This document shows, in pieces, positions 45,165-55,751 of a stretch of DNA of 64,000 bases. This DNA comes from Actinomadura meyerae (GTDB taxonomy: Bacteria; Actinomycetota; Actinomycetes; Streptosporangiales; Streptosporangiaceae). Every line of letters starts with the position of its first letter. The first letter of the stretch is position 1. The stretch lies in the NCBI RefSeq assembly GCF_900188445.1, contig NZ_FZOR01000006.1, positions 1-64,000 on the forward strand. Direction: 5' to 3'. The position numbers and the translations under genes were made by a program. Under the pieces are notes generated by a model. That model did not search any database. It saw only the letters and a program-made list of their open reading frames with translations, and had not been told where the DNA came from.

Positions 45165-47753
45165 GTGTGGCTGATCGCGCGCCGCTCCTTCGCCGAGGGC
45201 TGGATGCGCCTGGCGGCGACGCTGCTGGCGGCGGCGTTCTCGATCGGGCTGATCGCGGGCTCGCTGCAGTTCACGCTGCGGGCCCAGGAGGCCGTGTCGG
45301 GCAGTGACGCCAGCGAGTACGCCCGGTCCGACGTGCTCGTCCTCGGCGGGTCGGTGGACACCGACGACCCGTACGCCACCCCGGACGGCCGGGTCGCGCT
45401 GAGCGCGGTCTCGGGCCGTCCGGGCGTGGCGGCGGCGGCCGGGGACGCGATGGTCCCGGTGACCGCGCACGGGTCGGGCGGCAAGGCGGTCCTGCCGCCC
45501 GCCGGGGCCGGGATGACGCTGCGGCCCTGGACGTCCGACGCGCGGCTCAACCCGTACCACCTGGAGTCGGGCCGGGCGCCCGCCGCGGACGGCGAGATCG
45601 CCGTGACCCGGCATGTGGCGCGGGCCGGGAAGCTCGACGTGGGCGACCCGGTGCGGGTGCTGCTGCCGAAGGAGAGCCGCACCCTGAAGCTCGTCGGGAT
45701 CGTCACCGTGCAGGACCACAGCTCCGTCGCGAGCGGCGACCTGCTGCTGGCGCCGCCCGCGACCGTCCAGGCCGCGGCGGGCCTTCCCGCCGGGACCTGG
45801 CAGGGCGTGTGGGTGAAGGCCGCGGCGGGCGTCGCGCCGGAGAAGCTCCGCGGGGACCTGGCCCGCGCCCTCGGGCAGGACGTCACCGTCCGCACCGCCG
45901 CGGACGTGCGCGACGCCCAGTCGGCCGACCTCCAGGCGGCGGGCGCGTCGATCGGCGGCGCCATCGGCATGCTGGCGTGCGTCGCGGTGTTCGTCGGGCT
46001 GTTCGTCGTGGCCAACACGTTCGGCACGCTGGTGCGGCAGCGGACCCGCCGGCTGGCGCTGCTCAGCGCGATCGGCGCGACGCCGCGCCAGATCAAGCGG
46101 CTCATCCGGTGGGAGGCCCTGGCGCTCGGCGCCGTCGGGTCGGCCGCCGGGGTGCTGCTCGGCTACCCGGTGTCGGCGCTGCTCACCCGGCTGTTCGCCG
46201 CGGACGGCTTCGACATCACCGCGGCCGACGCGCAGTACGGGTGGATCGCGCTCGCGGTCCCTGCCGCGGCGGGGGTCGTCGTCACCCAGCTCGCCGCCTG
46301 GCGGGCCGCGCGCCGCGCCGCGCGGATCTCCCCCATGCAGGCGATCCGGGCGGCGAGCGGCGACGGCACGGCCGCCCGCCGCCGGCCCCGGGTGCTCGGC
46401 GCCCTCGCCGTGTTCGCGGTCGCGTGGATCTTCTTCGGCGGCGTCTTCGGGATCAGGTACGAGGAGCCGCCCGGCCCGGACCGCACGGTCGGCATCTGCG
46501 TGATGGTCCTGATGGGCTGCATGACGACGGTCGCGGCGCTCGCCGTCCTCGCCCCGTTCTTCGTCGGCCCGCTGGGCGGCCTCGTCGGCCGGATCGGGAC
46601 GGCCGCCAGCGGGGAGGCCGGGCGGCTCGCCCGCGCCACCATCACCCGCAGCCCGCGCCGGGTGTCGTCGGCCGCGTCGTCGCTGATGGTGGGCGTGGCG
46701 CTGGTCGGCACCACCGCGCTGACCGTCGTGTCGGTGAACGCGCGGTTCGCCGAGACCGGCGAGCAGGTGATGCGGGCCGAGCACGCGATCGCCGCGACGG
46801 ACGTGACGTCCGCCGGCCCGGCGCCGCTGCCGCGCGACGCGGCGGCCAAGGCCGCCGCCGTGCCCGGCGTGACAGCCGCCGCGGCGCTGACGGTGTCGGA
46901 GATCAAGCTCGTCTCGCCGCCGCCGAAGCGGCCGTCGCCCGAGGAGCCGCCCGAGCCCGTCTACCTGGCGGTGACGGGCGCCGACCAGGCGGCGCTGCCG
47001 CAGGTGCTGCGGCTCGGCGGGCGGCCGCCCCGGCTCGGGGACGGCGAGATCGCCCTGACCTCCGCCGTGATGGAGGGCCAGAAGATCAGGAAGGGCCAGA
47101 AGATCGTCGTGCGCGGGGCGGAGGGCCGCGTGCCGCTGACGGTCGCCGCCGCCTACCACGACCCGTCGCACCTGTTCGCCGACCAGGCGCTGGTGTCGGC
47201 GGCGACCATGGACCGGCTCGATCCCGACGCGCCCGCCCAGGTCGTCCTCGCGCGGGGCGGCTCCGAGCGGGACCTCGCCCGCGCGTTCGCGGACACGCCC
47301 GGCGTCGAGGTCCTCGGCAAGGGCGCCTACGTCGACACGGCCAAGAGCGCGATGACGAGCGGGCTGAAGGTCTTCTACGGGTTCATCGGGATGGCGCTCG
47401 TCCTCGCCGTGTTCGGGATGGCGACGACGGTCTCGATGAGCGTCGGGGAGCGGACCCGCGAGTTCGGGCTGCTCGGCGCGGTCGGCGCGACGGTCGACCA
47501 GATCAGGGCGATCGTCCGCTGGGAGGCCGCGACCGTCGTGCTGCTCGGCGGCCTGCTCGGCGTCGGGACGGCGCTCGGCAGCGTGTTCCTGATGCACGTC
47601 GCGACGGGCAGCTCGTTCCTGTCGCCGGACCCGCCGTGGTGGCTGTTCCCGGCCGTCATCGCCGGTGCGGCGGCGGTCGCCCTGGCGACGTCCGCGCTCC
47701 CGGCCCGCCGGGCCGCCGGCGTCCCCGTGCTGGAGGCCGCGAAGTCGGAGTAG
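45165..47753 (+). CDS. FtsX-like permease of the ABC exporter
   Basis: An 862-residue membrane protein with two FtsX/MacB units. Each has one helix, a large extracytoplasmic domain, then three helices: the first ends with LVRQRTRRLALLSAIGATPRQIKRLIRWEALALG near residue 310, the second with SVGERTREFGLLGAVGATVDQIRAIVRWEA near residue 775. The motif (R/E)R..E(F/L)..L.A(I/V)GAT..QI is the FtsX signature. Total is about eight helices. The gene starts at GTG 4 nt after the ATPase stop. The substrate is not predictable; antimicrobial-peptide or lipoprotein export are options. Confidence 0.9.
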   Translation: MWLIARRSFAEGWMRLAATLLAAAFSIGLIAGSLQFTLRAQEAVSGSDASEYARSDVLVLGGSVDTDDPYATPDGRVALSAVSGRPGVAAAAGDAMVPVTAHGSGGKAVLPPAGAGMTLRPWTSDARLNPYHLESGRAPAADGEIAVTRHVARAGKLDVGDPVRVLLPKESRTLKLVGIVTVQDHSSVASGDLLLAPPATVQAAAGLPAGTWQGVWVKAAAGVAPEKLRGDLARALGQDVTVRTAADVRDAQSADLQAAGASIGGAIGMLACVAVFVGLFVVANTFGTLVRQRTRRLALLSAIGATPRQIKRLIRWEALALGAVGSAAGVLLGYPVSALLTRLFAADGFDITAADAQYGWIALAVPAAAGVVVTQLAAWRAARRAARISPMQAIRAASGDGTAARRRPRVLGALAVFAVAWIFFGGVFGIRYEEPPGPDRTVGICVMVLMGCMTTVAALAVLAPFFVGPLGGLVGRIGTAASGEAGRLARATITRSPRRVSSAASSLMVGVALVGTTALTVVSVNARFAETGEQVMRAEHAIAATDVTSAGPAPLPRDAAAKAAAVPGVTAAAALTVSEIKLVSPPPKRPSPEEPPEPVYLAVTGADQAALPQVLRLGGRPPRLGDGEIALTSAVMEGQKIRKGQKIVVRGAEGRVPLTVAAAYHDPSHLFADQALVSAATMDRLDPDAPAQVVLARGGSERDLARAFADTPGVEVLGKGAYVDTAKSAMTSGLKVFYGFIGMALVLAVFGMATTVSMSVGERTREFGLLGAVGATVDQIRAIVRWEAATVVLLGGLLGVGTALGSVFLMHVATGSSFLSPDPPWWLFPAVIAGAAAVALATSALPARRAAGVPVLEAAKSE

Positions 47754-47768
47754 CGGGGGCCTGGGGCC

Positions 47769-47830
47769 GGAGCGCGCCGGAGACGGAGCGCGCCGGAGAC
47801 GGAGCGCGCCGGAGACGGAGCGCGCCGGGG
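47769..47830. repeat. 16-bp tandem repeat, 3 full copies plus a partial
   Basis: GGAGCGCGCCGGAGAC occurs at 47769, 47785 and 47801, and a 14-base variant follows at 47817. It fills the gap between the convergent permease and tag genes. It may act as a termination region, since adjacent copies can pair through their GGCGCGCC-like cores, but mostly looks like replication-slippage repeat. Confidence 0.8.
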
Positions 47831-47850
47831 TCGGGCCGAGCCGGGGCGGG

Positions 47851-48426
47851 CTACCGGTACGCGCCGTGCCGGTGGCAGCCGGTGAGGTGGTCGTCCACGA
47901 GACCGCACGCCTGCATCAGGGCGTAGGCGGTGGTGGGGCCGACGAAGCGAAAGCCGTGCTTCTTCAGCTCCTTGGAGAGCGCCTTCGAGGCGTCGGTGAA
48001 GGCGGGGACGTCGGCCGTGTCGGTGTAGGCCGGGGACGCGGGGTCGGCGTAGCGCCAGGCCGCCGCGGCCAGGCCGCCGGGGAGGTCGAGCGCGGCGCGG
48101 GCGTTGCCCACCGCCGCCTCGATCTTCGCCCGGTTCCGGACGATGGAGGCGTCGCCCATCAGGCGCTCGACGTCGTCCGGGCCGAACCCGGCGACCTTCT
48201 CGAGGTCGAAGCCGCAGAACGCGGCCCGGAAGTTCTCGCGCTTGCGCAGGATGGTCAGCCACGACAGGCCCGACTGGAACGCCTCCAGGCAGAGCCTCTC
48301 GTACAGGCCCCGGTCGTCGCGGACGGGACGGCCCCACTCGTGGTCGTGGTAGGCGACGTAGTCGGGCGTCGACAGCCCCCACGGGCAGCGGCCCAGCCCG
48401 TCCTCGCCGATGATCGCGGTGCTCAC
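47851..48426 (-). CDS. tag: DNA-3-methyladenine glycosylase I
   Basis: A 191-residue HhH-superfamily repair enzyme. RCPWGLSTPDYVAYHDHEWGRPVRDDRGLYERLCLEAFQSGLSWLTILRKRENFRAAF is the characteristic Tag N-terminal half with the base-binding Glu and Trp. The zinc staple uses Cys14, an N-terminal His, and His and Cys in DDHLTGCHRH. It removes 3-methyladenine from alkylated DNA. It is the third gene after the DivIVA-like and SRPBCC genes. The GTG has a TAGAAC box 6 nt upstream, so independent leaderless transcription is also possible. Confidence 0.94.
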   Translation of the reverse strand: MSTAIIGEDGLGRCPWGLSTPDYVAYHDHEWGRPVRDDRGLYERLCLEAFQSGLSWLTILRKRENFRAAFCGFDLEKVAGFGPDDVERLMGDASIVRNRAKIEAAVGNARAALDLPGGLAAAAWRYADPASPAYTDTADVPAFTDASKALSKELKKHGFRFVGPTTAYALMQACGLVDDHLTGCHRHGAYR

Positions 48427-48440
48427 CCGCCCGTTCTACC

Positions 48441-48869
48441 TCACGCCTCCGACAGGACGGCGAGGCGGCGGAGCCCGAGGCCGAGGAACGCCTTGACGAC
48501 CGGGCCCGCGACGAGCCATCCGGCGCGGCCGAGCGGGCCGAGGGGCAGGTCGATGCGCTCGGCCCAGACGACGCGGCTGCCCGTCCCCTCAGGAACGACC
48601 TTGAACCACGCCTCGCCGCGCACGACGCGGCCGGTGTGCCGGACGGCGACCCGCCGGCCGTCCTGCCAGTCGGTGATGACCATCGTGTCGACGAACCCGA
48701 CCGGGCCGACGCCCGTCCGCGCCCTGATCTCGTCACCGGGCTTCGTGCCGCCCTCGGCGGTGGTGAACGGCATCCAGTCGGCGTGCCGCGGCCAGTCGAC
48801 GAGGATCTCGAAGACCCGCTCGGGCGGCGCGGCGGACACCGCCTCGGCGTGGACGGCGACTCGGCTCAT
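48441..48869 (-). CDS. SRPBCC family protein (polyketide cyclase/START-like)
   Basis: A 142-residue helix-grip protein: VAVHAEAVSAAPPERVFEILVDWPRHADWMPFTTAEGG, then [49 protein letters not shown]. It resembles Polyketide_cyc2-type ligand-binding proteins; no enzymatic residue is obvious and it need not act on polyketides. Its ATG overlaps the stop of the DivIVA-like gene (ATGA). This gene order next to tag is common in actinomycetes. Confidence 0.85.
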   Translation of the reverse strand: MSRVAVHAEAVSAAPPERVFEILVDWPRHADWMPFTTAEGGTKPGDEIRARTGVGPVGFVDTMVITDWQDGRRVAVRHTGRVVRGEAWFKVVPEGTGSRVVWAERIDLPLGPLGRAGWLVAGPVVKAFLGLGLRRLAVLSEA

Positions 48870-49375
48870 CGGTGCTCCTCCCCCGGTTCGTCCTCGGCGG
48901 GCGCGGCCCCCTTCTCGGCGGGCACGGTCTGCTTCTCCGGCACGGTCTGCTTCTCCGGCACGGTCTGCTTCTCCGGCGGGTTCTCCCTCTCCGGCGGGTC
49001 GTCCTTGCGGAGGACGACCTGCCCGCCGGGCTCCTCCAGACCGTGCAGGGCGCCGATCGCCGGGGTGTCCCCGCCCGTCCGCCGCCGCAGGTCGCCGAGC
49101 TGGCGTTCGAGGTCGGCCACGCGGGCGTCGCGCTCGCGCAGGGCCTCGGTGAGGCGGTGGACGGCCTCGTCCGTCACCTGCATCTGGTAGCCCCAGATCG
49201 TCGCGGGAAACCTGAGCCGGGAGCCCTCCGGGAGGATGGGGCGCCCGTCGGTGCCCACCCGGAGCGGCGGATAGTCCGGATGGGTCTCGGCGAGTTCGCC
49301 GCCCCGCCCCATGGCGAGGGCGACGACGGCGCCCAGCACGGCCAGGCCGGCCAGGACGAGCACCACGGTGACCAT
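48866..49375 (-). CDS. DivIVA-like membrane-anchored protein
   Basis: A 169-residue protein. The N-terminal transmembrane helix VTVVLVLAGLAVLGAVVALAMGRGG is followed by a short segment HPDYPPLRVGTDGRPILPEGSRLRFPATIWGYQMQVTDEAVHRLTEALRERDARVADLERQLGDL, which matches the actinobacterial DivIVA-domain protein encoded beside tag. The C-terminal tail is charged and has three tandem PEKQTV units. It probably helps organise the cell pole or membrane. ATG 49375 sits directly before the helix. The gene is coupled to the SRPBCC gene. Confidence 0.75.
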   Translation of the reverse strand: MVTVVLVLAGLAVLGAVVALAMGRGGELAETHPDYPPLRVGTDGRPILPEGSRLRFPATIWGYQMQVTDEAVHRLTEALRERDARVADLERQLGDLRRRTGGDTPAIGALHGLEEPGGQVVLRKDDPPERENPPEKQTVPEKQTVPEKQTVPAEKGAAPAEDEPGEEHR

Positions 49376-49444
49376 CACGCTCCGATCTGCCTGCGTCCCT
49401 GTGAGAGACGTTCCCCGGACTCCGATCGTGCCACGCTTGGCGGT

Positions 49445-49762
49445 ATGAGCATGCAACGGCGGATGGTCCTTCCACCCGGCGCACCGGTTCCCGACGGTGC
49501 GGTGGACGCGGGTACGGCGCCCCCCGCGAGCCGGGTGGAGCGGCTCGCCGCCTCCGGAGGCGCCGTGCTCGTGACGCTGGAGACGGACGCGCGGGAGCCC
49601 GATCCCGGGCTGCTCGCCGCGGCGTCCGTCTACGCGTGGCTGGGCGCGGTGTGGTTCCGGGTGCCGGAGTCCCAGGCGGACGGGATGCGCCAGGTCCTGG
49701 ACATGGTCGCGTCCATCGAGGGCACCCGCCCCCCGGCGGTGGCCCGCCGGGGCCTCGCCTGA
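49445..49762 (+). CDS. Small protein resembling the C-terminus of dihydropteroate synthase
   Basis: A 105-residue protein with a Pro/Ala-rich N-terminal 45 residues and then LVTLETDAREPDPGLLAAASVYAWLGAVWFRVPESQADGMRQVLDMVASIEGTRPP. The ASVYAWLGA-x-x-FRV...RQVLDMVASI pattern recalls the last strand and helix of the DHPS (FolP) barrel, and folP usually sits next to the DivIVA-like gene in actinomycetes. The pterin and sulfonamide-binding parts are absent. It is either a standalone relative or an eroded folP copy; no function is claimed. Confidence 0.6.
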   Translation: MSMQRRMVLPPGAPVPDGAVDAGTAPPASRVERLAASGGAVLVTLETDAREPDPGLLAAASVYAWLGAVWFRVPESQADGMRQVLDMVASIEGTRPPAVARRGLA

Positions 49763-49788
49763 TCCCGGCGGCCCGTTCCCGGCGCCGA

Positions 49789-49824
49789 TGCCCAACCGGT
49801 GCCCAACCGGTGCCCAACCGGTGC
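49789..49824. repeat. 11-bp tandem repeat, three copies
   Basis: TGCCCAACCGG is repeated at 49789, 49800 and 49811, with a fourth partial unit running into the stop codon of the PhoX-like gene. It is a short slippage-type repeat between convergent genes. Confidence 0.75.
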
Positions 49825-51141
49825 CTAGCCGCGGAGCCGGTGCCAGGGGCCGGTGATGGCGTAGGTCGCGCCCGGGTCCGACTGGCGGTTGGCGAACAGG
49901 GTGCGGCCGTCCGGGGAGAACGTGACACCGGTGAACTCGCTGCCGTTGAGGGCGTTGCGGGCCATGGCGAACGGCTTGTTCTTGCGGGTGGTGCCGACGA
50001 GGTACTGCTCGCCGTCGCCGTCCTCGGCCAGGATCACGCCGCCGCCGTACGGGGAGACGGTGATGTTGTCCGGGCCGTCGAACCGGCCGCCCGGCTTGAA
50101 GATCAGCTGGAGCTCGATCGTGTCGCGGCGCGGGTCGTAGGTCCAGACCTGCCCGGCGTGGTCGCGGGCGGCGCCGTCGCCGGTGTTCGAGAAGCTCGCG
50201 ACGAAGTACGCCTTCCCGTGCCCCCACCAGCAGCCTTCGAGCTTCTGGCTGCGGGTGACGGTGTCGAACTGCCTGCGGACGGAGGTCTTCTTCGCCGACG
50301 GGTCCGGGACGTCCAGCCACTCGACCCGCAGCCGGGTGCCGGGCTCGGTGACGAGGGACAGGTCCTCGACGCCGCGGACGTTCATCGCCTCCAGCTTCCC
50401 GCCCCGCAGGTAGGCGTGGTAGCCGCCGCGGTGGGCGCGGGGCCGGAACCGGTAGAACAGTCCGAACGGCCCGGACGCGTCCTCGGTGAGGTAGGCGGTG
50501 AGGGTGTGCGGGTCGACGGCGACGGCCTCGTGCGCGAAGCGGCCGAGGCCGGTCAGCGGGACGGGCTCGGTGCGGCGGCCCTCCGGGTCGACCTCGAACA
50601 CCCAGCCGTGGCTCTTGGTCTCGCCGCCGACGCCCTCGGTCTCCTCGCAGGTCAGCCAGGTGCCCCAGGGGGTGCGTCCGCCGGCGCAGTTCACCGCCGT
50701 CCCGGCGAGGGAGACGTACTGCGACAGCAGGTTGCCGCGGCTGTCGACCTCCAGGGTGGTCGTGCCGCCGTTGACGGCCGGGTCGTAGGTCAGCTCGGGG
50801 CGGCCGACCGCGCGGGTGCCGTTGGTGCCCTGCTCGTGGTTGCGCACCAGCCGGGTGCGGCCGTGCCGGCTGCCGGGGAAGGTGGCCATCCCGTCGTGGT
50901 GTCCGGGGACCACGACGCCCTCGGAGATGGGGTCGCCTTCCACCGACAGCTCCTTGTAGTGGAAGCCTCTGGGCAGGTCCAGGATGCCCTTGGGGTCGGG
51001 GACGAGCGGGCCGTAGCCGAACGCCTCGCCGGTGTCGGCGCCCGCGGAGGTCTGGAAGATTCCGTCCAGGCTTCCGGCGAGGGCGATGGACAGCGCGCCG
51101 GCCGCGCCGCCCTTGACGACTCCGCGACGGGTGACGGACAT
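49825..51141 (-). CDS. Tat-exported PhoX-like (DUF839) phosphatase
   Basis: A 438-residue secreted protein. The N-terminus SVTRRGVVKGGAAGALSIALAGSLDGI is a twin-arginine signal. The body is a PhoX/DUF839 beta-propeller: GYGPLVPDPKGILDLPRGFHYKELSVEG, LVRNHEQGTNGT (with the metal-binding Glu), TWLTCEETEG, RFAHEAVAVDP and GPDNITVSPYGGGVILAEDG. Family members are calcium/iron-dependent alkaline phosphatases, though many are uncharacterised. ATG 51141 follows AAGGAG. Its export would use the Tat system encoded in part at tatB. Confidence 0.88.
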   Translation of the reverse strand: MSVTRRGVVKGGAAGALSIALAGSLDGIFQTSAGADTGEAFGYGPLVPDPKGILDLPRGFHYKELSVEGDPISEGVVVPGHHDGMATFPGSRHGRTRLVRNHEQGTNGTRAVGRPELTYDPAVNGGTTTLEVDSRGNLLSQYVSLAGTAVNCAGGRTPWGTWLTCEETEGVGGETKSHGWVFEVDPEGRRTEPVPLTGLGRFAHEAVAVDPHTLTAYLTEDASGPFGLFYRFRPRAHRGGYHAYLRGGKLEAMNVRGVEDLSLVTEPGTRLRVEWLDVPDPSAKKTSVRRQFDTVTRSQKLEGCWWGHGKAYFVASFSNTGDGAARDHAGQVWTYDPRRDTIELQLIFKPGGRFDGPDNITVSPYGGGVILAEDGDGEQYLVGTTRKNKPFAMARNALNGSEFTGVTFSPDGRTLFANRQSDPGATYAITGPWHRLRG

Positions 51142-51284
51142 GGGGGACTCCTTCACGTGTGGGGATCACGCGGGAGCCTGGCCGCCGCCCCTGAACCGCC
51201 GGTGAACGGCCGTCGGCCGTCCGGCGAAGCCCCAGGGCACTCTCCGGTCGCGGGGCCGTGCGCGGCCCGGAGATCACTGAAGGA

Positions 51285-53171
<1,887 letters not shown>

Positions 53172-53185
53172 ATGCCCTCCTCCGG

Positions 53186-54085
53186 TCATGCGCGGAGCGC
53201 CGTGAGGAAGTCGACGCTGGCGCGGACGTCGGCGGCCGGGCCGGAGCCGGGTGCGGGCTCCGTGTCGATGATCATGTCCTGTTCGAGCACGTACCAGCCG
53301 TCGTAGCCGGCGCCCTCGAGGGAGCGGACGATCCCGCCGATGTCGATGTCGCCCGCGCCGAGCGGGCGGTAGATGCCGGCGCGGACGGCGTCGGTGTAGG
53401 CGGTCGCGCCGGTCCGGACGGCGGCGGCGAGCGCGGCGTCGACGTCCTTGAGGTGGACGTGCGCGATCCGGTGGGGGACGCGCGCGGCGAGGCCACCCGG
53501 GTCGGTGCCGCCGATGACCAGATGCCCGGTGTCGAGGCACAGCGGGATGGACGACCCGTCGAGCACGCGGGCGACCTCGTCGGACCGTTCCACCATCGTC
53601 CCGGCGTGCGGGTGCAGGACCGCGCGGACCCCGGCGCCGGCGGCGGCGGCCCCGATCCGGTCGAGGTTGCCGAGCAGCGCCGCCCAGCCGGCGGCGTCGA
53701 GCGCGGGGCGCTCGTCGTAGCCGGCCAGGCCGGTGACGGCCGCCAGCACCAGCGTGAGGCGCTCACTGGAGCGTTCCACGCCGGCTCCGGGCCCGGCGCC
53801 GAAGCCGGACAGGATCCTCCGCACCTCCGGGAGCGGGTCGCGGTCCGGATCGTGCAGCACGACCGGCGCGAACCCGCCCACCGGGCGCAGCCCGTACCCG
53901 GCGAGCAGCGCCGCGCGCTCGGCGGCCCCGGCGGGCAGGAAGCCGTCCGGCCCGAACTCGGCGGCGGCCAGCCCGAGGTCGCGCATCTCCGCGAGCACCC
54001 GCGCGGGCGCGAGCTGGTGGCCCCAGCCGGGCACCTCGCACACCCCCCACGAGATCGGGGCTCCGGCGACACGATCCTTGATCAT
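53186..54085 (-). CDS. iolE: Inosose dehydratase-like TIM barrel (IolE)
   Basis: A 299-residue AP-endonuclease-2-like TIM barrel. AGAPISWGVCEVPGWGHQL is the IolE N-terminus. AAEFGPDG, LHPHAGT, LCLDTGHL, AHVHLKDVD and WYVLEQDM carry the Glu, His and Asp metal ligands. IolE dehydrates 2-keto-myo-inositol to the dione that IolD then hydrolyses, so the two adjacent genes do consecutive steps. A promoter with TTGACA precedes it. The related isomerase IolI/IolH cannot be fully excluded, but SWGV and the iolD neighbour favour IolE. Confidence 0.88.
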   Translation of the reverse strand: MIKDRVAGAPISWGVCEVPGWGHQLAPARVLAEMRDLGLAAAEFGPDGFLPAGAAERAALLAGYGLRPVGGFAPVVLHDPDRDPLPEVRRILSGFGAGPGAGVERSSERLTLVLAAVTGLAGYDERPALDAAGWAALLGNLDRIGAAAAGAGVRAVLHPHAGTMVERSDEVARVLDGSSIPLCLDTGHLVIGGTDPGGLAARVPHRIAHVHLKDVDAALAAAVRTGATAYTDAVRAGIYRPLGAGDIDIGGIVRSLEGAGYDGWYVLEQDMIIDTEPAPGSGPAADVRASVDFLTALRA

Positions 54086-54123
54086 CAGCTCACCCTCTTC
54101 GGGGACGCGCTCCGGCCCCGCCG

Positions 54124-54153
54124 AGTCTGCTGAAGGTCAGGACGGCGTGTCAA
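54124..54153 (-). promoter_or_regulatory. Predicted iolED promoter with TGTCA direct repeat
   Basis: On the minus strand TTGACA (54153-54148), an 18-base spacer and CAGACT (54129-54124), about 40 nt before the iolE start. Two TGTCA units 11 bp apart (54148 and 54159 on the plus strand) overlap the -35 and may be part of an operator. No iol repressor gene is nearby. Confidence 0.55.
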
Positions 54154-54198
54154 CGATCTGTCAGGGCATTGTGACCGCCGCGGGTACCGCGGCGCCGG

Positions 54199-55101
54199 CT
54201 ACTCGTCGGCGCTCCCCCGCGCGGAGCGCCGGCCGCCCGGGGCCGCCGCGCCCGCCACCTCGCTCAGGACCGAGCCGGCGAGGTCGAACCCGCCGACGTG
54301 CGCCAGGTAGCCGGGCGCCTCGTGGTCGGGCGCGCCGGGCTCGCCGCCGAGCGGCAGGTACGTGCCGCCCGCCTGCCGGACCAGCAGCAGCGCGGCGGCG
54401 ATGTCCCAGGCGTTGATGGACGGGTCGTAGGCGACGTCGGTCCAGCCGGCGGCGACGTGCGCGAGGGTCAGCGCGGCGCTGCCGGGGCGGCGCAGCGTGG
54501 CGAACGCGTCGACCATCCGGCCGAAGCGGTGCAGCGCCTCGTCCCGGCCGAGCTCCAGCTCGCGCGCGCTGGGGTAGGACGTGGCGAGGACGGCCGTCGC
54601 GTCGCGGTCCGCGCCGCGGCTCTCGATCCGCTCGCCGTCGCAGGTCGCGCCGCCGAGCGACGCGCTGAACATCTCGTCCCGCACCGGGTCGTACACCGCC
54701 CCCGCGACGACCTCGCCGCCCGCGACGGCACCGATGGAAACGCAGAAGAACGGCAGGCCGACCGCGAAGTTGGCGGTGCCGTCGATGGGGTCGACGTACC
54801 AGCGGACGCCGTCCTCCCCGCCGTCCTCCCCGCCGTCCCGCCCGCCGTCCTGCGCGCCGTCCGAAGCGCGCGCGCCGCCCTCCTCGCCCACGACGAGGCT
54901 GCCCGGGGTCTCCTTGGCGAGCACCTCACGGATGATCTCCTCCGCCGCCCGGTCGTGCTCGGTGACGGGGTCGTGCATGTCGCTCTTGGTGGCGACCTCG
55001 GGACGCGAGCGGAACGCCGTACGCAGCCGGTCCCCCGTGGCCCGCGCGGCGAGTTCGGCGATCCCGGCCAGTTCCCGCGACGCGGGGACATCGACGTTCA
55101 T
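54199..55101 (-). CDS. Inositol monophosphatase family protein
   Basis: A 300-residue Mg/Li-sensitive phosphatase. VVGEEGG supplies the metal Glu, [23 protein letters not shown] is the D-x-x-D-G-T motif, and [20 protein letters not shown] is the second signature. An insertion of repeated DGGxDGGEDG just before WYVDPIDG (about residues 85-98) is unusual. It may dephosphorylate inositol phosphates, histidinol phosphate or PAP; the iol neighbours make inositol phosphate plausible but not proven. It is upstream of iolE on the same strand with a separate promoter between. Confidence 0.9.
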   Translation of the reverse strand: MNVDVPASRELAGIAELAARATGDRLRTAFRSRPEVATKSDMHDPVTEHDRAAEEIIREVLAKETPGSLVVGEEGGARASDGAQDGGRDGGEDGGEDGVRWYVDPIDGTANFAVGLPFFCVSIGAVAGGEVVAGAVYDPVRDEMFSASLGGATCDGERIESRGADRDATAVLATSYPSARELELGRDEALHRFGRMVDAFATLRRPGSAALTLAHVAAGWTDVAYDPSINAWDIAAALLLVRQAGGTYLPLGGEPGAPDHEAPGYLAHVGGFDLAGSVLSEVAGAAAPGGRRSARGSADE

Positions 55102-55163
55102 GCGTCTCCTCCGATGGCGTTGGTGAGCGGTTCGGCGTCCCGTGCCGGGCCCGTGCGGGCCGG

Positions 55164-55637
55164 TCAGCCGTCCAAGGCCGCGGGGAGGACGCGTTCCAGC
55201 AGGTGGGCGGCGGTGATGACGCCGATCACGGCGCCCTTCTCGGGGTGCCGCTCGTCGTCGGAGACCGCCACCAGCGGGCTGCGGGCGCCCGCCATGACGC
55301 TCGCGATCTCCATCACGGTGGCGCCCGGATCGACGACGGGCAGCGGAGCGCCCTCGGGCTCCAGGAGGTCGGCGACCGTGCGCCCGGCGAGCGGCGCGCA
55401 CAGCCGGTCGGCGTGCCGCTCGTCGTAGACGCGGGCGAGGGCGGCGTCGTCGCGCACGTGCGGCGGGACGATCTGGCGCACCAGCCGGGAGCCGGGGAGC
55501 ACCGCGACCGCGCGGCGCCGCCCGTCCACCACGACGATGCCGGGCAGCCCCTGGGCCGCGAGGAGCCGGGCGGCGTCCATCGCGGAGTCGTCCTTGGTCA
55601 CGGTCGGGTAGTCGATGGCGAGATCACGGGCGCGCAC
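55164..55637 (-). CDS. CBS-domain protein
   Basis: A 157-residue protein made of two CBS motifs: [47 protein letters not shown] and [47 protein letters not shown]. Such stand-alone proteins bind adenine nucleotides and often regulate a neighbouring transporter; in other actinomycetes they precede an ion transporter, which is absent here. GTG 55637 lies 6 nt after TACCGT (55649-55644), consistent with a leaderless transcript. Confidence 0.87.
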   Translation of the reverse strand: MRARDLAIDYPTVTKDDSAMDAARLLAAQGLPGIVVVDGRRRAVAVLPGSRLVRQIVPPHVRDDAALARVYDERHADRLCAPLAGRTVADLLEPEGAPLPVVDPGATVMEIASVMAGARSPLVAVSDDERHPEKGAVIGVITAAHLLERVLPAALDG

Positions 55638-55751
55638 ACCACGACGGTATCCGAGGTCCGCCCGCCGCTCGGCGGCGCGGCGCGCGTTACAGCGCCCATG
55701 TCACGGGCAGTGGGTCCCTGTGCCCTGACAAAACGCCCTTATGGGGATGAG

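Noticed and set aside
47769-47830. CRISPR array or integron-type repeats
   Set aside because: Copies are directly adjacent without spacers and there are no cas or integrase genes.
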